From contig NZ_JOHO01000002.1 of assembly GCF_000719705.1 (NCBI RefSeq), forward strand, positions 372,001 through 436,000: a stretch of DNA of 64,000 bases, read 5' to 3'. Below are positions 17,047 to 39,125 of the stretch, piece by piece. The notes beneath the pieces were generated by a model. The model was not told the DNA's origin. It saw only the letters and a list, made by a program, of their open reading frames with translations, and did not search any database. This stretch comes from Streptomyces sp. NRRL S-350. Lineage in GTDB: Bacteria > Actinomycetota > Actinomycetes > Streptomycetales > Streptomycetaceae. Numbering within the stretch: position 1 is the stretch's first letter; the number at the start of each line of letters is the position of its first letter. A program made the position numbers and the translations under genes.

Positions 17047-18342
17047 TCAACGCTGCGCCGCTGGGCGGGAGTCGGCGGTGTTCCGATCGGCCGGTTCGGC
17101 CGCTCCCGGCGCTCCCGCCGGTTCGGCCGGTTCGGCCGGCGCCGGGGTCACGAACGTCCGCTCGGTGAGCGCGACGACGGGCCGCAGCACCGGCACGGCG
17201 GCGCAGACCGCCGTGACCGCCGCCATCACGACCAGCAGCGTCCGGTAGTCGAACCGGTCGATGAGGACCGTCCCGGCGGCGAGCGACAACGACTGCGGGA
17301 CCAGCACCAGCATCGTGCACATGGCGTTGACGCGACCCTGGAGCCGGGACGGCGTGTGGAGCTGCGCCGCGGACGACAGCACCACCATGATCCAGGTGAT
17401 GGCGATCCCGTCCGCGACCTCGCCCGCGACGACGCACGCCAGGTTCGGCACGCAGTAGGCGAGCGCCGCCACCGTGAACGCGCCGATCCCGAGGCCTGCG
17501 GTGCGCGCCATGCCCGCCCGCCGGATCAGCGCGGAGACGGTGAGGCCGCCGATCACCGCGCCGACGCCCTGGACGGCGTTGAGCGCGCCGAGCGCCGACG
17601 GCGGCCGGCCCAGCCCCTCGTCCACGACCGCGAACATGACCGTCTGGCTCAGGCCGATGACGCAGAACGCGCAGGCCGCGGCGTAGCCGATCTGGGCCAG
17701 CACCGGGGTGGCGGCGATGTGCCGGATGCCCGCGAGGGCGCTGCGCAGGAACGGCTCGCGGGACGGCTCCGGGGCGACCGACTCCTCGACCCGCAGGCCG
17801 GCGAGCGCCAGGATCGCGGCCAGGAAGGTCAGGGAGTTGAGCACGGCGAGCGTTCCGCCGCCGGCGACGGCGTAGATCGCCACACCGGCCAGCGGGGCGA
17901 TGATGCGCAGCCCCTGACTGGTGGTCTGGAGGATCGCGTTGGCACCGGTCAGCTGGTCGTCGGGGAGGAGGTCCCGCCGGATTCCGGCCGAGGCGGCGCC
18001 GAGGACGCCGAAGGCCACGCCGTAGCAGACCGCCACCAGGTAGATGAGCCACAGCTGTCCGCCGTCGTGCACCGCGAGCAGGGACAGCACGGCAAGCGCC
18101 ATGAGGGCGTTGGTGGCCATGAGCAGCGGGCGCCGCCGCACCCGGTCGGCCAGGTGGCCGAAGAGCGGCGACAGCAGCATGGGCGCGCCGAGGGCCGCCT
18201 CCACCCCACCGGCGGCGGCGTTGCTGCCGGTGAGGTCCTTGGCCCAGATGCCCAGGGTCAGGTAGAGGGCGCTGCTGCCGAAGCCCGAGAGCGCCTGGCC
18301 GATGAGCAGGCGGCGGAACCGGGGGTCCGCGAGGGGCTTCAC
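17047..18342 (-). CDS. MFS transporter, probable peptide exporter
   Basis: 431-residue major facilitator protein with about 12 hydrophobic segments, beginning DPRFRRLLIGQALSGFGSSALYLTLGIW. The motif-A-like loop is FGHLADRVRRRPLL. It resembles the enterobactin-exporter/MFS_3 group often found in nonribosomal peptide clusters. A Pro/Ala/Glu-rich cytoplasmic tail follows the last helix. The GTG start overlaps the P450 stop (GTGA), making it the last gene of the leftward operon. Most likely it exports or gives resistance to the product. Confidence 0.82.
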   Translation of the reverse strand: MKPLADPRFRRLLIGQALSGFGSSALYLTLGIWAKDLTGSNAAAGGVEAALGAPMLLSPLFGHLADRVRRRPLLMATNALMALAVLSLLAVHDGGQLWLIYLVAVCYGVAFGVLGAASAGIRRDLLPDDQLTGANAILQTTSQGLRIIAPLAGVAIYAVAGGGTLAVLNSLTFLAAILALAGLRVEESVAPEPSREPFLRSALAGIRHIAATPVLAQIGYAAACAFCVIGLSQTVMFAVVDEGLGRPPSALGALNAVQGVGAVIGGLTVSALIRRAGMARTAGLGIGAFTVAALAYCVPNLACVVAGEVADGIAITWIMVVLSSAAQLHTPSRLQGRVNAMCTMLVLVPQSLSLAAGTVLIDRFDYRTLLVVMAAVTAVCAAVPVLRPVVALTERTFVTPAPAEPAEPAGAPGAAEPADRNTADSRPAAQR

Positions 18343-19568
18343 CGCCGCTCCCGGCCGTCGCGGCGGTGCAGCAGGACCGGCGCGGACTCGTAGCCCCAGA
18401 TCAGGTTGGAGTGCAGTCTGCGGGCCGGGCCGGCCGGTTCGGCGCCTGCGGCCTGGGCGAGCAACTCGGTGAACAGGACGCGCAGTTCGGTGCGGGCGAG
18501 GGCCCCGCCCAGGCAGAAGTGCGGGCCCACGCCGAAGGCGACGTGCGGGTTGGGTGCCCGCCGGACGTCGAAGCGCCGGGGCGCCTCGAAGACCGTCTCG
18601 TCCCGGTTCGCCGACGGCATCCAGACCGTCACCCGGTCGCCGGCCCGGATCGGCCGGCCGGCGATCTCGACGTCCCGGGCGGCCGTGCGCAGCACGTGCA
18701 TCGCGGGGCTGCTGAACCGCAGGACCTCGTCGACGACGGCGTCCATCCGGTCCGGGGAGCCGGCTGCCAGGTGCCACTGGTCGGGGTGGGCGGCGAGGGC
18801 GAGGAGCCCGCCGACGGTGGCGTGCCGGGTGGTCTCGTTGCCGCCCGAGATGAGGCCGTCGCAGTTGAGGAAGATCTCCTCGTCGGTGAGCGGCACGCCG
18901 TCGACGAGGCCGTTCACCATGGCGCTGATGACGTCCTCGCCCGGTTCCTCGCGGCGGAAGTCGACGAGGTCGGCGTAGTAGGCGAGCATGCCGGCGTGTG
19001 CCTCGAGCCGGGTGATCGGGTCGACGTCGGAGGCGCCGAACGCGGCCCGGGTGGAGTTCAGCATGAACTTCCAGTCGCTCTTCGGCACGCCCAGCAGGTC
19101 GCAGATCACCGAGACCGGCAGGACGGCGGCGAAGTCGGTGAACTCGCAGGGCTCGCCCGCGAGTACCGGCTCCAGCTCCTCGCGCACGATCGTCCGCATG
19201 TTCTGTTCCAGGCGGGCGACCATGCGCGGGGTGAACGCGGAGCTGATGACCCGCCGGATCTTCGCGTGCCGGGGCGCGTCCGTGACGATGAGCATCTTCC
19301 CGGCGGCCTCGGCGGTGGCGGTCGGGTTGTGGCCGATCCGCATGCCCTGGGAGGAGGTGAAGGCGGCGGTGTCCTTGAGCACCCGTTGCACGTCGGCGTG
19401 CCGGGAGACGGCCCAGAACCCGCCGCCGTCGGGGGAGTCGTTCCAGTGGACGGGGTGGTCGCGACGGAGCGCGGCCCACACCGCCTCCGGGTCGCCGGCC
19501 CCGTACAGCGCCGGGTCCGCGAGGTCGACCGCGGGCGGGGCGCCGGGGCTTGCGGTTGCTGTCGTCAT
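18339..19568 (-). CDS. Cytochrome P450 monooxygenase
   Basis: 409-residue bacterial P450. Motifs are the I-helix LISGGNETTRHA (oxygen-activation Thr present; GGNETT instead of the usual AGxxTT), the K-helix ExxR in DEVLRFSSP, NRDETVF, and heme loop FGVGPHFCLGGALAR with the Cys ligand. The GGNETT type of I-helix is common in P450s that hydroxylate carrier-bound amino acids in NRPS clusters, so a beta-hydroxylation of a tethered residue is plausible but unproven. I chose the ATG at 19568, which overlaps the acetyltransferase stop; longer in-frame reading upstream is low-complexity overlap. Confidence 0.88.
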   Translation of the reverse strand: MTTATASPGAPPAVDLADPALYGAGDPEAVWAALRRDHPVHWNDSPDGGGFWAVSRHADVQRVLKDTAAFTSSQGMRIGHNPTATAEAAGKMLIVTDAPRHAKIRRVISSAFTPRMVARLEQNMRTIVREELEPVLAGEPCEFTDFAAVLPVSVICDLLGVPKSDWKFMLNSTRAAFGASDVDPITRLEAHAGMLAYYADLVDFRREEPGEDVISAMVNGLVDGVPLTDEEIFLNCDGLISGGNETTRHATVGGLLALAAHPDQWHLAAGSPDRMDAVVDEVLRFSSPAMHVLRTAARDVEIAGRPIRAGDRVTVWMPSANRDETVFEAPRRFDVRRAPNPHVAFGVGPHFCLGGALARTELRVLFTELLAQAAGAEPAGPARRLHSNLIWGYESAPVLLHRRDGRERR

Positions 19569-20357
19569 GATGCGCTCCCCTGGGTGGTGGCCGGTGCCTG
19601 GGTGGTGGCCGGTGCCTGGGCGGGGGCAGGCACCTGGGTGGGGGCCGGCGCGGGGCCGAGCAGCCGCTCGGCCCGCGCGATGGCCAGGATCTCTTCGGGC
19701 CGGCCGAGGACCAGCTCCGGGAGGTGCCGGGAGACGGCCGCGACCGGCCAGTCCCACCAGCGGGCCGTGAGCAGCCGCTCGACGTCCTCGGGGCCGTAGC
19801 GGGCGCGGATCACCCGGGCCGGGTTGCCGCCCACGATCCGGTAGGGCGCCACGTCGGAGGCGACCAGGGCGCCGGCGCCGATGATGGCGCCGTCGCCGAT
19901 GGTGACCCCGGGCATGACGGTGGCGCCGCGCCCGATCCAGACGTCGTTGCCGATCCGGGTGTCGCCCTTGCGGGCCGGCCCGTGGGCGATCAGGTCGTCG
20001 ATCAGGCCGTCGCGCCAGTCGCCTTCGAAGCTGAGGAACGGGTAGCCCGTCGGCCCGTCGAAGACGTGGTTCGCGCCCGCCATCACGAAGGTCACGCCCG
20101 CGGCGATGGAGCAGTAGCGGCCGATGAACAGCCGTTCGGTGCCGAACGCGTAGCGGACCCTGGCCTCCTCGAATCCGGCGGTGTCCTCGGAGGCGTCGTA
20201 GTAGGAGAAGTTCCCGGCGACGACCTTCCCGCCCGGTTCGAGCACCGGACGGATGAAGACGAGGCGGTCGTCGCCGAGCGGGCGCGGATCGCGGGGGTCC
20301 GGGACGTCCAGGTCGGGGGCGAGATCCGGGTCGGGGCCCGGGCCGGGGTCGCGGTGG

Positions 20358-20365
<8 letters not shown>
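19565..20365 (-). CDS. CatB/Vat-like hexapeptide-repeat O-acetyltransferase
   Basis: 266-residue left-handed beta-helix acyltransferase. Hexapeptide repeats run through LFIGRYCSIAAGVTFV and VWIGRGATVMPGVTIGDGAIIGAGALVASDVAPY. GANHVFDG contains the catalytic His typical of xenobiotic (streptogramin/chloramphenicol) acetyltransferases. C-terminal WWDWP is a family hallmark. It may acetylate the peptide as tailoring or self-protection. It starts 8 nt inside the preceding NRPS gene. The last 25 residues are a repetitive Pro/Ala/Thr/Gln tail encoded by an 18-nt tandem repeat (19581-19616). Confidence 0.82.
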
Positions 20366-27701
<7,336 letters not shown>

Positions 27702-27737
27702 CAGATGTACCTCCAACTCCGTCCCGAACGACCGTGA

Positions 27738-27932
27738 CTAGGCGCTGCGCAGGCTCTTGGGCCGCATGTCGGTCCAGTTCCGCTCGATCCACTCCAGGCA
27801 GTCCGGCTTCTTGCCCCGGGCGCCGGCGTCCCGCCAGCCGGGCGGGACCTCCCGGTCCTCGGGCCAGATCGAGTACTGCTCCTCGTCGTTCACCACGACC
27901 TTGTAGTCCAGGTCGAGTTCGTCGTTGGACAT
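27738..27932 (-). CDS. MbtH family protein
   Basis: 64-residue MbtH-like adenylation-domain chaperone with the diagnostic residues [14 protein letters not shown] and the C-terminal [17 protein letters not shown] (two conserved Trp and DMRP). MbtH proteins bind A domains and are needed for their folding or activity. I chose ATG 27932, which has GGAGG 6 nt upstream; an in-frame GTG 12 nt earlier overlaps that site. It sits between two NRPS genes, 36 nt before the next one, so is co-expressed with its likely partners. Confidence 0.95.
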   Translation of the reverse strand: MSNDELDLDYKVVVNDEEQYSIWPEDREVPPGWRDAGARGKKPDCLEWIERNWTDMRPKSLRSA

Positions 27933-27999
27933 GGCAACCTCCACAGGGAGACGAATTGGGATGGAAAGTCGTGCTGTCTGCAGCGGATCCGAGCGGTCG

Positions 28000-34299
<6,300 letters not shown>

Positions 34300-34304
34300 G
34301 GTGC

Positions 34305-37097
34305 TCAACTCCTTTCCTGGTCGGCGGTCTGCCGCTGCCGGTGCTCGTCCGCCCGTGCCAGCCGGATGACCCGGACGGTCCTGTGCAGGCCCGGAAGGTC
34401 GGGCTCGTGCTCCTCGATGTAGGCCGCCAGCGCGGCGACCGTCCCGTCGACCAGCAGCAGGCGCAGCGGCACCGTGACGGACAGCTCGCGCCGCAGCCGG
34501 GCCACGATGCGCGTCGCGGTCAGCGAGTAGCCGCCGAGGGTGAAGAAGTCCTGGTCGGCGGCGACGGCGTCGACGCCGATCTCGTCGGCCCAGATGTCGG
34601 CCAGGACGATTTCGAGGGCCTCGCGCCGACGGGAGGCCGGGGCCGGTCCGGCGTCCGGCTGCTCCGGGCGGCGAACGGCGCCGTGATCCCCGGCGGCTCC
34701 GGCCACGTCGGCCCGGTCGACGCCGGCCTGCTCCACGCCGGCCCGGTCCACGCCGGCCCCGGCCCCGGCCCCGGCCACGGCCGTCGGACCCGGCGCGGCC
34801 GGTGCCCCGGCGGGCAGCCACTGCTCGGCCCGCAGCTGCGGATCCCGCACCACGGCCGCGAGGAGCGACAGGTAGTCCTCGACGAACCGGGCGATGCGCC
34901 CGGCGTCGTAACGGTCGGCCTGGTACTCGACGTTGCCGATGGTCCCCGACGCGGTGGCTTCCAGAGTCACCATCAGCCCGAACTTCGCCGAGCGGACCCG
35001 GACGGGCACCTCCTCGGCCGCGGCCCCCGGCAGCACCAGCCGCACCGGGTCGACGTTCAGCAGTTCGAAGATGACCGAGGTCAGCGGCGAGCCCTGGGCG
35101 CCGTGGAGGCGCCGCTCCCGCAGGGCGGTCTCCAGCGGGTAGTCCTGGTGCGTGTAGGCGTCGATGACGGTGGTCCGGGCGCGCTCCAGGACCTCGCCGA
35201 ACGACAGACCGGCGGCCAGCCCGGTGCGCAGCTGCACGAGGTTGACGAACGAGCCCACCAGGGCTTCGAGTTGCGGGTGGCTGCGGCCGGCGACGGAGGT
35301 GCCGACGGTGAGGTCGAGCCGGCCCGAGTAGCGGTGGAGCAGCCCGAGGAACGCGGCGTAGAGCACCATGAACGGGGTGGTGCCGCTGCGCCGGCCCAGG
35401 GCCTCGACCTCGCCGAGCAGCCCGGCGGGGATCTCGAAGCGGTGGCAGCCGCTGCGCAGGCCGGGGCCGGCGTCGGAGCGCTGCAGTGCCGCCAGGTCCA
35501 CCTCGGGGGCGGAGACGACGCTCTCCCGCCAGTGCTCCTGCAGCGCGGGCAGCCGCTCGGCCAGCAGGCCCCGGTGCCACGCCGCGTAGTCCAGGTAGCC
35601 GGTGCGCGGCCCGTCGTCCGGCCCGTCGTCCGAGGCGGTCGCCCCGCCGGCGTACAGCGTGCCGAGTTCGTCGACGAGGTGGGCCAGCGACCACTGGTCG
35701 CAGACGATGTGGTGGACGACGAGGACGAAGGCCCAGTCGTCGGCGCCGAGGCGGACGAGCACCGCGCGCAGCGCGTTCGCGGCCAGGTCGAAGGGCGCGT
35801 TGACGGTGCGCTCGACCAGCGCGGCGAGGGCCGCCTCGTCGGCTCCGGGCAGCTCGACGGTCTCGAAGGCGGCCGCCGCGACCGGGGCGACGGTCTGGAC
35901 GGGGCCGGCGTCCGACTCCGTGATCCGCAGCCGCAGCGCCTCGTGACGCCGCACCAGCCCGTCCAGGGCGCGCCGCAGCGCCCCCGGGTCCACCGTGCCG
36001 CGCAGCCGCCAGTACAGCGGGAAGTTGTACTGCGCGGCACCCGGGTTGAGCTGTTCGGCGAGCCAGATCCCGGTCTGCGCGGAGCTGAGCGGGTGGGCGC
36101 CGCCGGCCGGTGCCGCCGGGATCGGCCGCACCGTCGTGGGCGCGGCCCGGTCGATCCGGTCGGCGAGCCCGGACAGCGTGGGGTGGTGGAAGAGGTCCTC
36201 CACGGCGAGTTCGACGCCGAAGACGGTGCCCACCCGCATGGCGACCCTGGCGGCCAGCAGCGAGTGCCCGCCCAGGGCGAAGAAGTCGGAGCCGGCCTCG
36301 ATCTCGGCGCGGGAGACGTCCAGCACCTCGGCCCAGATGCCCGCCAGGAGGTCTTCGGCGGCGGTCGGTTCGGGTGCGCCGGGCGCGGCGGGGGCGGCCG
36401 GTGCCGCGTCCGGGGCGGCGCTCTCCTCGACGTCGAGCACGGGCAGGTCCGGCGAGTCCAGGAGGGCGGCCAGCACCTGGCGGACGTCCTCGCAGAAGGC
36501 CGTCACACCGGCGGGGTCGTAGAGGTCGCGGTCGAACTCGCAGCCGGCCTCCTTGCGGTCCGGGTCGAGGCTGAGCACCAGGTCCCGGTCGGCGAGCCGG
36601 GGCTCGATGTCCCGCCACTGCTCGGCCGGGCGCCCGAACAGGACCGCGACGCCGGAGCGCCCGGCGGGTGCCTGCCCGGCTCCGCGGCCGTTGCCGGGAG
36701 CGGCCGCGGAGCCGGCTGCGGGCCCGGTGGCGAGTGCGTCGTCGAGCGCGGTCTCGAGTTCGGCGTCCAGCCGGCCGAGGGCCACCGCCGCGGCGGCCCG
36801 GCCGCCCAGGTCGACCTCGACGTCGAGGAGTCGGGCCGGTCCGGAGGCCGGGCCGACCGCGAGCGTGGTGCGGCCGCGGCGGTGGCGGCCGGCCAGGGCG
36901 GCGGCGACCGCGGCGACCGCCACCGTCTGCGCCTCGACCCCGTACCGGGCCGCGACCTCGGCGATGCCCTCGGCGAAGGCGGCGCCGTCGACGCCCACCG
37001 TCGCGCGCCGGAACTGCGGGACCGGGGGCCGCGGCCGGTCGGGCGGCAGGGTCGCGTGGGCGGCCGGCTGCCCGGACTGGAAGGGGCTAGCCGACAT
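34305..37097 (-). CDS. NRPS lacking adenylation domains: (half-C)-T-C-T
   Basis: 930 residues with no A domain. Residues about 25-215 look like the C-terminal half of a condensation domain (ending GCEFDRDLYDP...) with no HHxxxDG. Then T (Ser279 in GGHSL), a full C domain (about 335-755; HHIVCDQ at 462-468), a repetitive Gly/Ala/Val/Asp linker and a second T (Ser858 in GGYSL). Both T domains must be charged in trans, presumably by the stand-alone A proteins of the divergent operon. The ATG start lies inside the end of the carbamoyltransferase gene (11-bp overlap). Confidence 0.88.
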   Translation of the reverse strand: MSASPFQSGQPAAHATLPPDRPRPPVPQFRRATVGVDGAAFAEGIAEVAARYGVEAQTVAVAAVAAALAGRHRRGRTTLAVGPASGPARLLDVEVDLGGRAAAAVALGRLDAELETALDDALATGPAAGSAAAPGNGRGAGQAPAGRSGVAVLFGRPAEQWRDIEPRLADRDLVLSLDPDRKEAGCEFDRDLYDPAGVTAFCEDVRQVLAALLDSPDLPVLDVEESAAPDAAPAAPAAPGAPEPTAAEDLLAGIWAEVLDVSRAEIEAGSDFFALGGHSLLAARVAMRVGTVFGVELAVEDLFHHPTLSGLADRIDRAAPTTVRPIPAAPAGGAHPLSSAQTGIWLAEQLNPGAAQYNFPLYWRLRGTVDPGALRRALDGLVRRHEALRLRITESDAGPVQTVAPVAAAAFETVELPGADEAALAALVERTVNAPFDLAANALRAVLVRLGADDWAFVLVVHHIVCDQWSLAHLVDELGTLYAGGATASDDGPDDGPRTGYLDYAAWHRGLLAERLPALQEHWRESVVSAPEVDLAALQRSDAGPGLRSGCHRFEIPAGLLGEVEALGRRSGTTPFMVLYAAFLGLLHRYSGRLDLTVGTSVAGRSHPQLEALVGSFVNLVQLRTGLAAGLSFGEVLERARTTVIDAYTHQDYPLETALRERRLHGAQGSPLTSVIFELLNVDPVRLVLPGAAAEEVPVRVRSAKFGLMVTLEATASGTIGNVEYQADRYDAGRIARFVEDYLSLLAAVVRDPQLRAEQWLPAGAPAAPGPTAVAGAGAGAGVDRAGVEQAGVDRADVAGAAGDHGAVRRPEQPDAGPAPASRRREALEIVLADIWADEIGVDAVAADQDFFTLGGYSLTATRIVARLRRELSVTVPLRLLLVDGTVAALAAYIEEHEPDLPGLHRTVRVIRLARADEHRQRQTADQERS

Positions 37098-38868
37098 CGG
37101 AGATCGACTCCTTGGCGTCCTTGAGGATGACGGTGCGGCCGAGGACGAGGGCGTCCAGCTTCGAGCGCAGGAAGGTGCGCAGGGCCTCCTGCGGCGTCGC
37201 GATGACCGGCTGGCCGCGCAGGTTGAAGGAGGTGTTCAGCACCACCGGGGTGCCGGTGCGGCGGCCGAAGGCGCCGATCAGCTCGAAGAAGCGCGGGTTG
37301 CTCTCGGGGTGGAGCACCTGGACGCGGGCACTGCCGTCGACGTGGGTCACCGCGCCGAGGCCGTCGCGGTGTTCGGCGCGGGTCTGCGTCACGAACAGCA
37401 TGTGGGCGTACCGGGCTTCGGTGCCGGGCGTGATCTCGAAGTACTCGGCGGCGTCCTGGACGCGGACGACCGGTGCGAACGGCCGGAAGCTCTCGCGCTC
37501 CTTGACCACCTCGTTCAGGCGGTCGCGCATGGCCTCGGTCCGCGGGTCGGCGATGATGCTGCGGTTGCCGAGCGCGCGGGGGCCGAACTCCATCCGGCCC
37601 TGGACCCACGCGGTGATGAGGCCGTCGGCCAGGAGTCCGGAGACGCGTTCGGCGAGGTCGGCGTCGGTGGCGTACTCCTCGACGGTGCAGCCCTCCGGTT
37701 CGCCGACCGTCGCCGCCATCTCCTCGTCCGAGAAGCCCGGCCCCCAGTACGGCATGGACATCCGGCCCGCCCGGGAGGCCGCGGCGGCGTCCGCCGCGAG
37801 CGCCGCGCCGACCGCGGTGCCGTCGTCGCTGGCGGCGGGCTGGACGAAGACGTCGTCGAACAGCCGGCTGCGCGACACCAGGCCGTTGAGCGTGCAGTTC
37901 AGCGCGACCCCGCCGGCCAGGCAGAGCCGGCTCAGGCCGGTGCGCTCGCGAGCCGCGCGCAGGACGTGCAGCATCGCCTGCTCGGTGATCGCCTGCAGGC
38001 CCGCGGCGATGTCGGCGTGGTCCTGGGTCGAGGGCTGCCCCGGGAGGCGGGCGGGGCCGAGCAGGGCCGCCAGCTCGCGCAGGACGCCCTCGTGGGTCTC
38101 GTGCTCGAAGGCCGTGCGGTCCCGGGCCAGCACCGGGACGGTGTACGTGCCGTCCTCGCGCAGCCGCACCATGGTGGCGAAGCGGTCGTAGAAGCGCTGC
38201 GGGTCGCCGTAGGGGGCGAGGCCCATCACCTTGTACTCGTCCATGAAGGGGACGAAGCCGAGGTGGTGGGTGACGAGGCTGTAGAGGATCCCCACCGAGT
38301 GCATGGCCGGGATGGTGTGGAGCACCTCGATGTCCTCGCCGCGGCCGACCGCGACGGTCAGGCTCTCCGACTCGCCCATCCCGTCGCTCACCACGATCAG
38401 CGACTCCTCGAAGCCGCTGGGGTAGAAGGTGCTGGCGGCGTGGGCCAGGTGGTGCGGGACGGGCCGGAAGCGGTCGTCCCAGGGCCGGCCGGGCAGGAAC
38501 TTCTCGGCCAGCGCGAGCTGCGACCGCGTCGAGTACACCTCGCGGAACCTGGCCGCCGAGTAGGGGCTCCCGAAGCTGCCGGCCGGCTCGCCGTAGGCGA
38601 AGCCGTGCGCCAGGACGTCGATGTCGTCGGGCCCCAGACCGGCCTGGGCCAGGCAGAACTCGATCGCGTTGACGGGGAACGACCCGGTGGTCTTCTCCCC
38701 GGTGAACCGCTCCTCCGCGGCGGCGGCCACCACCTCGCCGTCGATCACCAGGGCCGCGGCCGAGTCGTAGCCCTGGGCGAACCTGTGCAGCCTGGGGTCG
38801 AGCTTGGGGAAGGCCTCCCGCTTGAATTCCAGTCCGCCGTTCAGCCCGCTGTAGCCGAGGACGCGCAT
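37087..38868 (-). CDS. O-carbamoyltransferase (NovN/TobZ family)
   Basis: 593 residues. The N-terminal Kae1-like half has GYDSAAALVIDGEVVAAAAEERFT, HHLAHAAST and VVSDGMGESES; AGGVALNCTLNG follows. The C-terminal half has GRMEFGPRALGNRSI and ESFRPFAPVV. The family uses carbamoyl phosphate and ATP to make carbamoyl-adenylate and transfers the carbamoyl group to a hydroxyl (novobiocin, tobramycin). As the first gene of the leftward NRPS operon it probably carbamoylates a hydroxylated residue of the peptide, for example one made by the P450 or by the SyrP-like enzyme. Family assignment is firm; acceptor unknown. Confidence 0.9.
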   Translation of the reverse strand: MRVLGYSGLNGGLEFKREAFPKLDPRLHRFAQGYDSAAALVIDGEVVAAAAEERFTGEKTTGSFPVNAIEFCLAQAGLGPDDIDVLAHGFAYGEPAGSFGSPYSAARFREVYSTRSQLALAEKFLPGRPWDDRFRPVPHHLAHAASTFYPSGFEESLIVVSDGMGESESLTVAVGRGEDIEVLHTIPAMHSVGILYSLVTHHLGFVPFMDEYKVMGLAPYGDPQRFYDRFATMVRLREDGTYTVPVLARDRTAFEHETHEGVLRELAALLGPARLPGQPSTQDHADIAAGLQAITEQAMLHVLRAARERTGLSRLCLAGGVALNCTLNGLVSRSRLFDDVFVQPAASDDGTAVGAALAADAAAASRAGRMSMPYWGPGFSDEEMAATVGEPEGCTVEEYATDADLAERVSGLLADGLITAWVQGRMEFGPRALGNRSIIADPRTEAMRDRLNEVVKERESFRPFAPVVRVQDAAEYFEITPGTEARYAHMLFVTQTRAEHRDGLGAVTHVDGSARVQVLHPESNPRFFELIGAFGRRTGTPVVLNTSFNLRGQPVIATPQEALRTFLRSKLDALVLGRTVILKDAKESISDVG

Positions 38869-38950
38869 AGTCTCCTACCTCACCGTCGATGCCACGCGAA
38901 ATCGTTCGGCCTTCACGCTAGGCCGGGAAAGGGCCGCCCGTCGCCGCCCG

Positions 38951-38969
38951 CAGGTCGTGACCCGACCTG
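38951..38969. promoter_or_regulatory. Palindromic operator candidate between the divergent NRPS operons
   Basis: CAGGTCG at 38951-38957 and CGACCTG at 38963-38969 form a perfect 7-bp inverted repeat around 5 bp. It is central in the 257-bp divergent intergenic region, so one regulator could control both operons. On the minus side a TAGCGT -10-like element is at 38920-38915, but its -35 (GCGACG) is weak, as expected of an activated promoter. Confidence 0.5.
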
Positions 38970-39017
38970 TACTCCGGTACGGCCGGGATTCTGGCCGAAA
39001 GGACGGGCGGCGGATCG

Positions 39018-39047
39018 TTGACCTGTGCGCGGCGCCGCTCCTAGTGT
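39018..39047 (+). promoter_or_regulatory. Promoter of the rightward biosynthetic operon
   Basis: -35 TTGACC (39018-39023), 18-bp spacer, -10 TAGTGT (39042-39047): a good HrdB-type promoter about 80 bp before the amidotransferase start. An AGGAG ribosome-binding site precedes the ATG at 39126. Confidence 0.65.
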
Positions 39048-39125
39048 GACCGGCGGACATATCGAAGGAGCAGCGGATTCCGTCAGGATTCGCGTGAGCG
39101 ACCGGGTGATAGGAGCCTGAGCTCG

